Made by a program: the position numbers and the translations under genes. A DNA stretch of 62,344 bases from Candidatus Hydrogenedentota bacterium (GTDB lineage Bacteria > Hydrogenedentota > Hydrogenedentia > Hydrogenedentales > JAJRTN01): NCBI GenBank assembly GCA_024278275.1, contig JAJRTN010000071.1:1-62344 (forward strand), read 5' to 3'. Below the pieces are notes generated by a model. That model saw only the letters and a program-made list of their open reading frames with translations. It was not told where the DNA came from and made no database searches. Positions 34,796 to 44,278 of this stretch are shown here, in pieces. Every line of letters starts with the position of its first letter. The first letter of the stretch is position 1.

Positions 34796-37700
34796 ATGCG
34801 ATTTGTTTTTTGTTTCGCGGCCGCGGGACTTCTCATGCTCCAGGCCCATGGCGAAGCGCCCCGACGGGCGCTTGTTTTCGCAGGGGACCAGCCGGGCGCC
34901 GACCAGGCGCTGGGTGATCAACTCCTGGCCGACCTGCGTGCCGAAAACTACGAGGCGTCCCGGGTGTCCGTGGAAGCGCTCTGCGACGCGGCTTCCCTGC
35001 CGGGCGCGTGCGACCTGCTGGTACTGGCCGATTCCGCCACCCTGCCCGCGCGGAGCATGGCTTCCATCGAGGCTTACCTGCGGGGCGGCGGCGATATTAT
35101 AGCCCTGAACGCGCCCCTGTGGGCCTCGCCACGCATCTTCGTGGATGGCGCGTGGACCACGCGGGAAGCCTGGGGGCGTGACCACGCGGGCGACCCGCCG
35201 GAACACGTCATGCTGTCCTTCGCCCCGGGCGCGGTGGACCGCTGGGAACGGTCCGCCTTTCGCGCCGACCGCGAGGAACACCACGAGACCGTGGCGGACG
35301 GCCCCGCGCCCGGCCAGCGGGCGCTCCACGTCACCCTTCCGGTAATGGATGGCTGGGATACGTGCGGCCAGTCCTTCCCGGAATCGCCCTACCCCGAGGG
35401 CCGCACCCTCACGGTCTTCAGCGCGAAAGGCAGTCCGGGCACCAGGCGACTCTCCATCGAATGGCAGGAGCGCGACGGATCGCGTTGGATAGCGGTGGTG
35501 CCCCTGGGCCTGGAATGGCGGCGCTACATCCTTAGCCCCGCGGATTTCAAGTTCTGGGAAAGTGTTCCCGCCCGTGCGAATACGCGATTCCAGCCCCGAA
35601 ACGCCGCCCGCGTCATGTTCGGCCTCTCCCAGAGCCACACGGGAAGCGCCCAGGGGCCCCAGGAATACTGGGTGGGACCCGTGGGCTGTGAAGGCCCCTC
35701 GGGACGCTATGACGATGTGCGCATGGCCGGCGACCTGCCCAGGCTCGACACCCTTTCGCCGGGATACAAGTTCTATGACGTGACCAATGCCACGGAATTG
35801 TACGCGAACTCATCACGGGCCGCCGTTCCCCAACACCTTCGAAGCTCCCATCCGCGCCCGCAGGCCGCCGGTTATGCCAAGGGCCGTGACTGGCGCTGGT
35901 CGCCCCTGCTGGTGGCGAAGGGCGGCAACGGTGTTTCCGGCGCCCCGGCGACGCTGATGTGCCACGCCGACGGACCCTATCGCGGGGGGATGTGGGCCGC
36001 CTTCAGCATCGGCGAAGGCAAGTGGTATTCCGGATTGTTTTTTCGCGATCTCTTCGGGCGTGTGGCGGCGCGAATGGGGAATCGTGTGGTTCTGATCGAT
36101 GGCGGGGCGGCGTTCTATACCTACTTTGAGGACCAGCCCGTGGTGTTGGGCGCTCGAATCGCGAACCTCTCCACGCGTTCCATCCCGTCCGTGTCCGTCC
36201 GGGTTTCCCTTTCGGACGCGACCGGGGCAACACTCCTCTCCGAGCAACGCTGGAAGATTGTTCTTGGCCCCGGCGAGGTCCGGGATCTGCACTACACCGC
36301 CCTGCCCTCCCTGCCCGAAAGCGGTGGGATTGCCGAAGTGGACGTTTTCACCGGTGACCGGCGGATTGACCAGGCGCGCCACGAGGTTTACCTGTGGAAG
36401 CCGAAGGCGGAGAAACATTTTATCACCACGAAAAACGGGGCATTCCAGTTGGACGGCAAGCGGTGGCGGCCCCACGGCGTGAACTACATGCCGTCCTCCG
36501 GTATTGCCACCGAGGATTGGGGCTACTTCGAACACTGGATTGGCGCGCGTGCCTATGACCCCGTGGTTATTCAACGCGACCTGGAACGGGTGAAAGACCT
36601 CGGTCTTAACGCGGTCAGCATCTTTATCTATCGCGAGAGCATGGAGGCCCAGAACCTGCTGGATCTGCTGCGCCGCATCGACGCGCTGGGCCTCAAGGCG
36701 AACCTTTCGCTCCGCCCCGGCACCCCCATGGACTTCCAGTGGGATGCCATGCGCGCCATGATCGAGTACTACCGCCTGTGGGACCATGATGAAGTGTTCG
36801 CCTATGACCTGGCCTGGGAGCCCTGGTTCGGCGCCCCGGAACAGGCAGGAACGCGGAACGAATGGAAGACATGGGTCATTGAACGCTATGGCAGTATCGC
36901 CCAGGCCGAGGCCGACTGGTCCTATCCCATTCCCCGCGACGACAGCGGACAGGTGACCTCCCCACCGCCCGCCTGCCAGTCGAAGGACGGCCCGCATCGC
37001 GTCATGATGGCGGCCTACCGGCGCTTTGTGGATACCATTGTCGGCGCCCGCTACCGCGAGGCCCGGCGGCTGGCGCGCACCCTGGACCAAAACCATGCCG
37101 TCAGTTTCCGCATGACTATCGCGGGCGATCCGACGACGCATTGGCTTCCGAACATCCCCTACGATTTCGGCGCCCTCGGCGCGGCGGTGGATATCCTGGA
37201 GCCGGAGGGGTATGGCCGAATCGGCGATTGGGAAAAGGTGAAACCCGGGTTCTTCACCCACAGCTACGCCCGCTGGGCCCGTTCCGCACTACCCATGATC
37301 TGGGCCGAGGCGGGCCTCCATGCCTGGGACATGGCGGCCATGGATTCCACCCCGGTCCAACTCGGCAGGCAAGCGGATTTCTACGATGACTTCTACCGCA
37401 TGATGGTGGAAAGCGGGGCTGACGGCATCTTCTGGTGGTGGTATCCCGGCGGTTTCCGTGCCAACGAAAACAGCGATTACGGCATCATCAACCCCGACGG
37501 CACCGACCGGCCCGTTTCCAGGGTCATCCGCGAATGGGGACCGAAGCTCATCAACGGTCCCGATCCCAGGCCAATCACCACGTGGCTCGAAATGAAGCGC
37601 GATTATTACGGCGACGGCCTGCCCGGAATCTACAGCGACCTGGAGCAGGCGTACTGGGCCGCCATCGACGCGGGCGAGACCCCCGGCCTGCGTACCGCCG

Positions 37701-38068
37701 GCACGGGAACCACCTCCGCCGATTGCCCGCTCATTGCCGTGGGGGGCAATCCCTGCAACGGCCACAACCCGCCCATGTACCTGGACGGCTATTTCGATTC
37801 GGTCGCCTTCGACCAACAGGCGAAGGTGTTGCGCTTGACCCTGACCAACACGGCCGAGGCCACCTGGCGGGCCGAGGGCGAAGGAGCCGTCCGCGTGATC
37901 GATACCAACGGCACCGTGATCACCAAACTGCCCCACGACGTCGCCCGCCATGAAACGGTCACCCTCGAAGTGCCCTGGCACCGGGCGGCGCCACGCAAGT
38001 TGACCCTGGAGGCGGCGGGCCGGGTCCGCTTCGGGCCGGTCGTCGCCGTGCCCTCAGAGGAGGGGTAA
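34796..38068 (+). CDS. Large exported glycoside-hydrolase-like protein
   Basis: This 1090-residue protein starts at ATG 34796 (AGGGAGAT upstream) with a signal peptide (MRFVFCFAAAGLLMLQAHG). Residues about 20-130 look like a ThuA/glutamine-amidotransferase-like domain (RRALVFAGDQPGADQAL, YLRGGGDIIALNAPLW). Beta-rich carbohydrate-binding-like regions follow. A (beta/alpha)8 barrel starts near residue 560 (RPHGVNYMPSSGIA). Candidate catalytic glutamates are Glu675 (DLAWEPWFG) and Glu838 (MIWAEAGLHAW), in the order and spacing expected for clan GH-A retaining enzymes such as GH5 or GH42. A final beta domain closes the protein. The substrate is not deducible. It probably releases sugars outside the cytoplasm for the downstream epimerase, NagB-like and PIG-L proteins. 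Confidence 0.8.
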   Translation: MRFVFCFAAAGLLMLQAHGEAPRRALVFAGDQPGADQALGDQLLADLRAENYEASRVSVEALCDAASLPGACDLLVLADSATLPARSMASIEAYLRGGGDIIALNAPLWASPRIFVDGAWTTREAWGRDHAGDPPEHVMLSFAPGAVDRWERSAFRADREEHHETVADGPAPGQRALHVTLPVMDGWDTCGQSFPESPYPEGRTLTVFSAKGSPGTRRLSIEWQERDGSRWIAVVPLGLEWRRYILSPADFKFWESVPARANTRFQPRNAARVMFGLSQSHTGSAQGPQEYWVGPVGCEGPSGRYDDVRMAGDLPRLDTLSPGYKFYDVTNATELYANSSRAAVPQHLRSSHPRPQAAGYAKGRDWRWSPLLVAKGGNGVSGAPATLMCHADGPYRGGMWAAFSIGEGKWYSGLFFRDLFGRVAARMGNRVVLIDGGAAFYTYFEDQPVVLGARIANLSTRSIPSVSVRVSLSDATGATLLSEQRWKIVLGPGEVRDLHYTALPSLPESGGIAEVDVFTGDRRIDQARHEVYLWKPKAEKHFITTKNGAFQLDGKRWRPHGVNYMPSSGIATEDWGYFEHWIGARAYDPVVIQRDLERVKDLGLNAVSIFIYRESMEAQNLLDLLRRIDALGLKANLSLRPGTPMDFQWDAMRAMIEYYRLWDHDEVFAYDLAWEPWFGAPEQAGTRNEWKTWVIERYGSIAQAEADWSYPIPRDDSGQVTSPPPACQSKDGPHRVMMAAYRRFVDTIVGARYREARRLARTLDQNHAVSFRMTIAGDPTTHWLPNIPYDFGALGAAVDILEPEGYGRIGDWEKVKPGFFTHSYARWARSALPMIWAEAGLHAWDMAAMDSTPVQLGRQADFYDDFYRMMVESGADGIFWWWYPGGFRANENSDYGIINPDGTDRPVSRVIREWGPKLINGPDPRPITTWLEMKRDYYGDGLPGIYSDLEQAYWAAIDAGETPGLRTAGTGTTSADCPLIAVGGNPCNGHNPPMYLDGYFDSVAFDQQAKVLRLTLTNTAEATWRAEGEGAVRVIDTNGTVITKLPHDVARHETVTLEVPWHRAAPRKLTLEAAGRVRFGPVVAVPSEEG

Positions 38069-38109
38069 CCCTTCACGGGCGTTGTTGAGGTTACAGAGGA
38101 GGCAAACCC

Positions 38110-38964
38110 ATGCGGATCCTGGTCACCGGCGGCAGCGGCAACGTGGGGCGCGTGGTGTTGCGGGAACTGGGCGCCGCGGGACACGTGGTGCGTTCCTTCG
38201 ACACCACGGTCAGCGTATCGGAGGGGGTGGATTCGGTGGTGGGCGACATCCGCGATCCGGAGGCGGTGCTCGACGCCGTGCGCGGCATGGACGCCATCGT
38301 CCACCTGGCCGCCATCCCCGCGTTCAAACCGGGCATCCCCGCCCACGACTTCATGGAGGTCAACGTGGTGGGCACGTCGAACGTGCTGGAAGCGGCCGCC
38401 GCCGAGGCGGTGGGCAAGGTCGTCTTCGCCGGTAGCGATTCCGCCCTGGGCTTCGTTTTTGCCACCCATCCCCACGCGCCGGACTACCTGCCCATCGACG
38501 AGGACCATCCGTTGCGCCCGCAGGACCCCTATGGCCTGAGCAAGCTCCTGGGGGAGGAACTCTGCCGCGCCGCCACCCGTCGCCACGGGATGGAAACGGT
38601 TTGCCTGCGCTTCTGCTGGGTCTGGTTCGAGGATACCTATGCGAACCACGCCGCCATCACGGCCATGCCCATGGAAGAACTGCGCAAGGGACTCTGGGGG
38701 TACGTGGACGTGCGCGACGCGGCCCGGGCCTGCCGCCTGGCCGTGGAGCGGCCCGTGACGCCCGGCAGCGAAAGCCTCTTCATTACCGCCGACGACACCT
38801 ACCTGGAGCGGCCCTCCCCCGAATTGATCGCGAAGGCCTACCCCGGCGTGCCCCTGGACGAATCTTACTTCGCCGCCGCCCCGCACCGAAGCCTCTTCAA
38901 CACGGCCCGGGCGGCCCGGGCACTGGGCTACGCGCCGCGGTACCACTGGCGTGAAATCGTGTAG
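38110..38964 (+). CDS. NAD-dependent epimerase/dehydratase (extended SDR)
   Basis: This 284-residue protein starts at ATG 38110 behind GAGGAGG. The Rossmann motif GGSGNVGRVVLREL is at residues 7-20. VVGDIRDPEAVLDAVRGMDA and VHLAAIPAFKPG follow, and the catalytic YxxxK is in PYGLSKLLGEEL. It would epimerise, dehydrate or oxidise a sugar or sugar nucleotide in the cytoplasm. It follows the glycosidase-like gene by 41 bases, so they are probably one operon. The exact substrate is unknown. Confidence 0.85.
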   Translation: MRILVTGGSGNVGRVVLRELGAAGHVVRSFDTTVSVSEGVDSVVGDIRDPEAVLDAVRGMDAIVHLAAIPAFKPGIPAHDFMEVNVVGTSNVLEAAAAEAVGKVVFAGSDSALGFVFATHPHAPDYLPIDEDHPLRPQDPYGLSKLLGEELCRAATRRHGMETVCLRFCWVWFEDTYANHAAITAMPMEELRKGLWGYVDVRDAARACRLAVERPVTPGSESLFITADDTYLERPSPELIAKAYPGVPLDESYFAAAPHRSLFNTARAARALGYAPRYHWREIV

Positions 38965-39001
38965 CTTTCCTGCTACCATGCGGGCCGTCGCCATTCCGTA
39001 G

Positions 39002-39081
39002 GGTGGGCCTTGGCCCAACTATGACCTTCGTTTGGAGCGGTGCCTGCTTCATTATTAAGGTTTGGTGGGCCAAGGCCCACC
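39002..39081. repeat. Mosaic palindromic repeat pair, diverged spacer
   Basis: GGTGGGCCTTGGCCCAAC (39002-39019, one base off the palindrome) and GGTGGGCCAAGGCCCACC (39064-39081) face each other across 44 bases. The spacer differs from that at 13924-13971, so the palindrome ends are the conserved part. Confidence 0.75.
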
Positions 39082-39124
39082 CTACGAACTACGAATACGT
39101 CCATTTTCCAAGGAGGAATCAACC

Positions 39125-40057
39125 ATGCGTAAACGAAGCGTTATCGCCCCGGACTGGTGGGACTATACCACCCTCGACGACGACCTGCTGGCGGACGCCG
39201 CGCGGCTCACACCCGGGGATATGCTTCAGCTTTCCCGCGAGGGTTTCCAGGTGGTCTTTTACGACACCCTGGAAGACTTCTATCTCGCCGAGGCCCTGGA
39301 ATACATTGACGCCTGGCGGCAGTCCACCCCCGACAATCCCGTCGGCATCTGCGGCCCCATCGGCCCCACGGAACAGTTGCCGCTCGTGGCGCGTCTCGTC
39401 AACGCCCTCGACCTGAACCTGGCCGAACACAACGCCCATTTCTGGGGCATGGACGAGTGGGTTATCGACGGACAGGCCGTGGGAGAAGATCATCCCCTGT
39501 CTTTCCGCAAGGCCGACATGGCGTTATGTTTCAACCGCATCCGGCCCGAACTGCGCATACCCGAGGCGAACCTTCATTTCCCCGGCGGCGACCTCGCGGG
39601 CTACTCCGCTTCCTTCGACACGGTCCGGTGCGCCGTGATGCAGGGCGGCCAGGGCGACGTGAAGCACTGGGCCTTCAATGACCCCCTCAAGCGGGAAGGC
39701 GACTACGCCGACGTGCCCCCCACGCCCGAGGTGTTCCGCAAGCTCGGCACCCGCGTGGTGGATCTCCATCCCGTCACCATCATGCAGAACGCCCGCACCT
39801 CCGGCGGCGGCGTGGTTTCCGAAGTACCCACGCAGGCCATCACCGTGGGCCCCGTGGAAACCTGGAAGGCCGGCAAGGTCTCCATCTGGCAGGCGGGCAC
39901 CCACGACAACCCCTTCGGTATGCGCCTCACCGCGCTCATGATCTCGAAGGGCATCGCCGATGCCGCCGTTCCCATGAGTCTCCTGGCGGACCATCCCGAC
40001 GTTCAGTTCAACTACTATCGCCCCGGTATTGGCTCGTGCGACGTGGAGATGCACTGA
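39125..40057 (+). CDS. NagB/glucosamine-6-phosphate deaminase-like protein
   Basis: This 310-residue sugar-phosphate isomerase-fold protein starts at ATG 39125, with AAGGAGG upstream. Family marks are GMDEWVIDG (compare the MDEY segment of NagB), [14 protein letters not shown] (compare the GHIAFNEP active-site loop) and [11 protein letters not shown] near the C-terminal lid. It is likely to isomerise and deaminate an amino-sugar phosphate, but several active-site positions differ from standard NagB, so the substrate may differ. Three bases separate it from the PIG-L deacetylase gene, the pairing expected for N-acetylated amino sugars. Confidence 0.8.
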   Translation: MRKRSVIAPDWWDYTTLDDDLLADAARLTPGDMLQLSREGFQVVFYDTLEDFYLAEALEYIDAWRQSTPDNPVGICGPIGPTEQLPLVARLVNALDLNLAEHNAHFWGMDEWVIDGQAVGEDHPLSFRKADMALCFNRIRPELRIPEANLHFPGGDLAGYSASFDTVRCAVMQGGQGDVKHWAFNDPLKREGDYADVPPTPEVFRKLGTRVVDLHPVTIMQNARTSGGGVVSEVPTQAITVGPVETWKAGKVSIWQAGTHDNPFGMRLTALMISKGIADAAVPMSLLADHPDVQFNYYRPGIGSCDVEMH

Positions 40058-40060
40058 CCC

Positions 40061-40864
40061 ATGACGAAGGACCGCAACACGGTGATGGCCATCGCGGCCC
40101 ATCCCGACGATATCGAGTTCATGATGGCGGGCACGCTCATCCTGCTGAAACAGCGCGGCTGGGACGTGCATTACATGAACATCGCCAACGGCTGCTGCGG
40201 CACGGACAAGGAAGCGCCCGAAGTGATCGCCGCCACGCGACGCACGGAGGCCATGAACGCCTGCGCGCGCCTGGGCGCCACCTTTCACGAAAGCCTGGTG
40301 GACGACTTGGCCATCTACCACACGCCGAAGCTGGTGGCGCGGCTCACGGCCATCATCCGCGAGGTAAAGCCCCGTGTCCTGCTCGTCCAGTCCCCCAGTG
40401 ACTACATGGAAGACCATATGAACGCCTGCCGCGTGGCCGTCACCGCCGCCTTCTCCCGGGGCATACGCAATGCCCTTTGCGAACCGCCCCGTCCGCCGGT
40501 GATGCACGACATGACGGTGTATCATGCCCAACCCCACGGCCTGCGCGACCCGCTGCGTCGTTTGATTCGTGCCGGTCAGTACGTGGATATCACCGCCGTG
40601 ATCGATAAAAAGCGCGCCCTTCTCGCCGAGCACCGCAGCCAGAAGGAATGGCTCGACGTCAGCCAGGGCCTCGACGCCTACCTTGACGCGATGACCGAAA
40701 TGTCCGCCCAAATGGGTCGTATGTCGGCAACCTTTGAATACGCCGAAGGTTGGCGCCGCCACCATCACCCCGGCTTTTGCGGGGAGAACGACGATCCCCT
40801 CACCGACGCGCTCGGCGGATTGTGCCGAATCAATACGGAGTACGAGCGGATGCTTGACGCTTGA
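40061..40864 (+). CDS. PIG-L/LmbE-family zinc deacetylase
   Basis: This 267-residue metal-dependent N-deacetylase contains the zinc motif AHPDDIEF at residues 13-20 and the later His in DYMEDHMNA, both typical of the family that acts on GlcNAc-containing molecules. It begins 3 bases after the NagB-like stop and is probably translationally coupled. Together they could convert an N-acetyl amino sugar to a keto-sugar phosphate. It is cytoplasmic, with no signal peptide. A paralogue with a different neighbourhood is at 52704. Confidence 0.87.
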   Translation: MTKDRNTVMAIAAHPDDIEFMMAGTLILLKQRGWDVHYMNIANGCCGTDKEAPEVIAATRRTEAMNACARLGATFHESLVDDLAIYHTPKLVARLTAIIREVKPRVLLVQSPSDYMEDHMNACRVAVTAAFSRGIRNALCEPPRPPVMHDMTVYHAQPHGLRDPLRRLIRAGQYVDITAVIDKKRALLAEHRSQKEWLDVSQGLDAYLDAMTEMSAQMGRMSATFEYAEGWRRHHHPGFCGENDDPLTDALGGLCRINTEYERMLDA

Positions 40865-40879
40865 ATTGCCGTGGACGCT

Positions 40880-41464
40880 TCATCGTTCCTCCCCGAAACC
40901 ATAGAGTTTCAGCAAGGCCTCGTGCCGCTTGAGTGAACCGCGCCGCTCCGGGGCGGTGCGGTGGGCGATGATCCGCGCGGTGGGCGCGCCCGCCCAAACC
41001 TCGTTTTCGCCGATATCGCGGTTGACCACGCTCCCGGGAATCACCACCGCGCCGTCGCCGATGGTAACACCCGGCATCACGTAGCAGTGCGGCCCGAGGA
41101 AGCAGCCTTTTCCGATGCGGATCGGCTTGATGATGGGGGGGGAAACGCGCCAATGATCCTCCGTGTAAAACCAGTGGTTAAGATCGCGGAGGACACAATA
41201 GGGGGCGACATAGGTTTCGTCACCGATGCGCACTTCCTGGTTAGCGTGAATCATGGCATAGTCGCCCAATTCAACCCCGTCGCCCAGCACAATGGCGCCT
41301 TCGCGATGGGTGCGCAGAAGCACATTGCCGCCGATGACACACCCGGCCCCCAGTTCGACATGTCCCTTGATCTCAATGGGGCCTTCGGGAAGACGGCAGC
41401 CGGGACCCAGTCGCGCGAATTGGCGCCGCAGACGCGCCATGCGCCATTTCGAGATGAAGCTCAT
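40880..41464 (-). CDS. Left-handed beta-helix acetyltransferase (hexapeptide repeat)
   Basis: This protein of about 194 residues starts at ATG 41464. After a short basic helix, hexapeptide repeats run through the protein (IEIKGHVELGAGCVIGGNVL, IVLGDGVELGDYAMI, IRIGKGCFLGPHCYVMPGVT). HANQEVRIGDETYVAPYCVL precedes a loop with aromatic residues (DLNHWFYTEDHW). The end GAPTARIIAHR is the usual cap of such trimeric O- or N-acyltransferases. It probably acetylates a sugar of a surface glycan. An upstream extension to 41833 is open but lacks similarity and overlaps the divergent gene. Confidence 0.85.
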   Translation of the reverse strand: MSFISKWRMARLRRQFARLGPGCRLPEGPIEIKGHVELGAGCVIGGNVLLRTHREGAIVLGDGVELGDYAMIHANQEVRIGDETYVAPYCVLRDLNHWFYTEDHWRVSPPIIKPIRIGKGCFLGPHCYVMPGVTIGDGAVVIPGSVVNRDIGENEVWAGAPTARIIAHRTAPERRGSLKRHEALLKLYGFGEER

Positions 41465-41510
41465 AATACCTGGTTCCCCGTTGCCCGCGAATTTCTCGTT
41501 GGAAGGGCGC

Positions 41511-41597
41511 ATTATAGCGTACCGAACGGAAACAAGTGGAGCATGAAAAGGGGAGGCCCAAACGCTTTGCTCCAGGCTCGTGTAATCCGTGTATAAT
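41511..41597. promoter_or_regulatory. Divergent -10 elements between acetyltransferase and sulfotransferase-like genes
   Basis: TATAAT on the minus strand (41516-41511) lies 47 bases upstream of the acetyltransferase start. TATAAT on the plus strand (41592-41597) lies 44 bases upstream of the sulfotransferase-like start. Neither has a good -35 at standard spacing, so these are -10-based calls. Confidence 0.45.
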
Positions 41598-41640
41598 ACC
41601 GCGCCTTTTGGCCCCCAACTTCCGCGACAGAAAGCCCACC

Positions 41641-42222
41641 ATGAGCGAGACAGTGAAAAACGAAGTGATTGTGGTATCCGGTCTGCCCCGTTCGGGCACG
41701 TCCATGATGATGAAAATGCTCGATGCCGCCGGCCTGCCCATCCTGACCGACAAAATCCGCGCAGCGGATGAGGACAACCCCAAAGGCTACCATGAATTCG
41801 AGCGGGTGAAAAAACTGCGCGAAGATAAAGCATGGCTCCCCGAAGCCGTGGGAAAGGTCGTTAAAATTATCTCCTTCCTCCTGCTGGAAGTGCCCGAGGA
41901 ATATCACTACAAGGTGATCTTTATGCGGCGTGCCGTCCCGGAGGTGCTCAAGTCACAGCGTCAAATGCTTATCCGCCGGGGCGAGGACCCCGACACCACG
42001 GACGATGCCCGCATGGCCGGGCTTTACGAAAAACACCTCAAGCAGGTGTATGCATGGATAGAAAAACGGCCGAGCGTGGACGTGGTCTATGTGAACCACC
42101 GCGACGCCATTGAAAAACCGCGGGAGGTGGCCCACGGGGTGAACGCATTCCTGGGCGGCGGCCTCGACGAGGACGTCATGGCCGCCGTGGTGGATCCATC
42201 CCTGTACCGTCAGCGGGTCTGA
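41641..42222 (+). CDS. Sulfotransferase-family P-loop protein
   Basis: This 193-residue protein starts at ATG 41641. The N-terminal 5'-phosphosulfate loop GLPRSGTSMMMKML (about residues 14-27) and the mid-region FMRRAVPEVLKSQRQML (3'-phosphate-binding Arg/Ser) match short bacterial sulfotransferases. It would transfer sulfate from PAPS to a sugar or other acceptor, or act as a related nucleotide-binding protein. It is shorter than most sulfotransferases of about 280 residues, but the ends look natural. Its neighbour, a sugar acetyltransferase, suggests glycan decoration. Confidence 0.75.
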   Translation: MSETVKNEVIVVSGLPRSGTSMMMKMLDAAGLPILTDKIRAADEDNPKGYHEFERVKKLREDKAWLPEAVGKVVKIISFLLLEVPEEYHYKVIFMRRAVPEVLKSQRQMLIRRGEDPDTTDDARMAGLYEKHLKQVYAWIEKRPSVDVVYVNHRDAIEKPREVAHGVNAFLGGGLDEDVMAAVVDPSLYRQRV

Positions 42223-42229
42223 GGATTCC

Positions 42230-42243
42230 GGCCAAGGCCCACC
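42230..42243. repeat. Half copy of the mosaic palindrome
   Basis: GGCCAAGGCCCACC is the right part of GGTGGGCCAAGGCCCACC, lacking the first four bases. It fills the gap between convergent genes and touches the mnmG stop. Confidence 0.6.
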
Positions 42244-44130
42244 CTACTTATAACCCGTCTTTCCCGCGGCCTTCTGTCGGCGCAGCTTTTCCACGTGGAT
42301 ATGCAACACCGCCACGTCACCGGCGCGAACACCGGAAACGCGGGAGGCCTGCCCCAGGTTCACGGGCCGGATCTGCTTGAGCCGGTCGCGGGTCTCGCGG
42401 GGCAGGCCGGGGATGGCCTCATAGTCCAGATCTTCGGGAAAGCGCAGATTCTCCGCCTTGCGAAAACGTTCCAGGTCCCGTTCCTGCCGCTCGATGTAGC
42501 CCCGGTACTTGACGCGAATCTCCACCTGCTCCGCCGCCTCGAAGGTCAAAGGCCGGGGGGGCGGCGAGAAGGTCCACACGTCCTCCAGGGACACGCCGGG
42601 CCGGCGTAACACCTGCGCGGCGGGACAGGCCTGGTCCATGGCGGCCTGGCCCCGGTCGTGCAGCATGTGGTTCACCGCGTCGGACGGCGGGATGAGGGTG
42701 GCATTCAGCCGCGCCAGTTCGCGGCCCACCGCATCCTCTTTCTCCCGCACCTTGCGCTGCAAGTCATCGTTGGCGAAACCATGCTTCGCCAGGCGCGCGT
42801 CGGCATTGTCGTGGCGCAGGAGAAGGCGATACTCCGCGCGCGAGGTGAAGAGCCGGTACGGCTCGATAACCCCCCGCGTGACGATATCGTCCACCATCAC
42901 GCCCAGGTAGGCCTCGCTCCGGGCAATGTAGAGCGGAGCGCGGCCCTCGATTTGGCGCACCGCGTTTATTGCGGCGAAGATACCCTGGGCGGCGGCCTCC
43001 TCGTAACCCGACGTGCCGTTAATCTGTCCCGCGTGATACAGGCCCCGCACCCGCTTCGTTTCGAGGGTCGGCTTCAATTGCGTGGGCGGCACGAAGTCAT
43101 ACTCCACCGCGTAACCGGGCCGGATGATCTCGGCCTCTTCGAGACCGGGCACCGTGTGCAGGTATTGGCGCTGTACGTCTTCGGGAAGGCTCGTGGAAAG
43201 CCCGTTGACATAGACCTCGGAGGTCATGAGGCCCTCCGGTTCCAGGAAGATTCGATGGCCTTCCCGGTCGGGAAAGCGCATCACCTTGTCTTCAATGCTC
43301 GGACAATAGCGCGGCCCGATGCCTTCGATCCTGCCTGAAAACAGGGGGGATTGGTCCAGGTTCGCTCGAATGACCGCGTGGGTGCGGGCATTACTGTAGG
43401 TAATCCAGCACGACACGCGATTGGGGTTGAAGCCATCGATGGGCGTGGAGAAGGAAAAAGGGCGCGGGTCCGCGTCGCCCCGCTGTTCTTCCAGGCCGTC
43501 GACGTTGATACTGCGCCGGTGGATGCGCGGCACCGTGCCGGTCTTCATGCGCCCCACCTCGAAGCCCAGCTTGCGGTAGGTCCCGGGCAGCGCATCGGCC
43601 GGCCCGTCTCCCCCGCGCCCGCCCTCGATGGTGGTCATGCCGAAATGGAGCCGGCCGCCGAGAAAAGTACCCGTGCAGACGATGACGGCGCGGCAGGTGA
43701 TTTCATCCCCCACGTCGGTCACGATACCGCAAACCCGGTCGTCCCGGATAAGCAGGTCCGCCACCTCACCCTGCTTGAGGGTCAGGTGGGGCGTGTCCTC
43801 GCAAACACGCTTCATGTCCAGTTGGTACATGACACGGTCGGCCTGGGCGCGGGGCGAATGAACAGCGGGACCTTTCGACCGGTTCAGCATCTTGAACTGG
43901 ATTCCCGTCCGGTCGATGCAGCGCCCCATCTCCCCGCCGAGAGCGTCAATCTCGCGAACCAGTTGCCCCTTGGCGATGCCGCCGATGGCGGGGTTGCACG
44001 ACATCTTGCCGATGTCGTCGAGTTTCATCGTGATGAGCAGCGTGGAACGCCCCATGCGGGCGCAACCGAGGGCCGCTTCGATGCCGGCATGACCGGCGCC
44101 GATCACGACGACATCAATATCCGTGGCCAT
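42244..44130 (-). CDS. mnmG: tRNA uridine-5-carboxymethylaminomethyl modification enzyme MnmG (GidA)
   Basis: This 628-residue FAD-dependent enzyme works with MnmE to modify U34 of certain tRNAs. The FAD-binding [17 protein letters not shown] is at residues 11-27, [20 protein letters not shown] at about 46-65, and [19 protein letters not shown] further on; the C-terminal tRNA-binding helical domain is complete. Length and motifs fit the family well. In many bacteria mnmG is beside rsmG at the origin; here rsmG is 22 kb away but in the same origin-proximal segment. Confidence 0.95.
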   Translation of the reverse strand: MATDIDVVVIGAGHAGIEAALGCARMGRSTLLITMKLDDIGKMSCNPAIGGIAKGQLVREIDALGGEMGRCIDRTGIQFKMLNRSKGPAVHSPRAQADRVMYQLDMKRVCEDTPHLTLKQGEVADLLIRDDRVCGIVTDVGDEITCRAVIVCTGTFLGGRLHFGMTTIEGGRGGDGPADALPGTYRKLGFEVGRMKTGTVPRIHRRSINVDGLEEQRGDADPRPFSFSTPIDGFNPNRVSCWITYSNARTHAVIRANLDQSPLFSGRIEGIGPRYCPSIEDKVMRFPDREGHRIFLEPEGLMTSEVYVNGLSTSLPEDVQRQYLHTVPGLEEAEIIRPGYAVEYDFVPPTQLKPTLETKRVRGLYHAGQINGTSGYEEAAAQGIFAAINAVRQIEGRAPLYIARSEAYLGVMVDDIVTRGVIEPYRLFTSRAEYRLLLRHDNADARLAKHGFANDDLQRKVREKEDAVGRELARLNATLIPPSDAVNHMLHDRGQAAMDQACPAAQVLRRPGVSLEDVWTFSPPPRPLTFEAAEQVEIRVKYRGYIERQERDLERFRKAENLRFPEDLDYEAIPGLPRETRDRLKQIRPVNLGQASRVSGVRAGDVAVLHIHVEKLRRQKAAGKTGYK

Positions 44131-44200
44131 AAGGGTGGGTATCCGTGTTAAAGCCGGGAAACAACATTGCGCGACAGTCTCTTGGAGCGTCCGTCTCCAT

Positions 44201-44273
44201 GGAGAACCGTGGTTCCGAAGAAACGCAGAAGAGGCTTCCAGCCGCTTCTACATTATCATCCCCGCGAAAGCGG
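44201..44273. repeat. Three dispersed repeats in tandem
   Basis: GGAGAACCGTGGTTCCGAAG (44201-44220) recurs at 3174-3193. The 44227-44249 hairpin recurs at 34698-34720. TCATCCCCGCGAAAGCGGAT (about 44254-44273) belongs to the CCCGCGAAGGCGGG family. They fill the gap between mnmG and the FmdB-like gene. Confidence 0.65.
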
Positions 44274-44278
44274 ATCCC

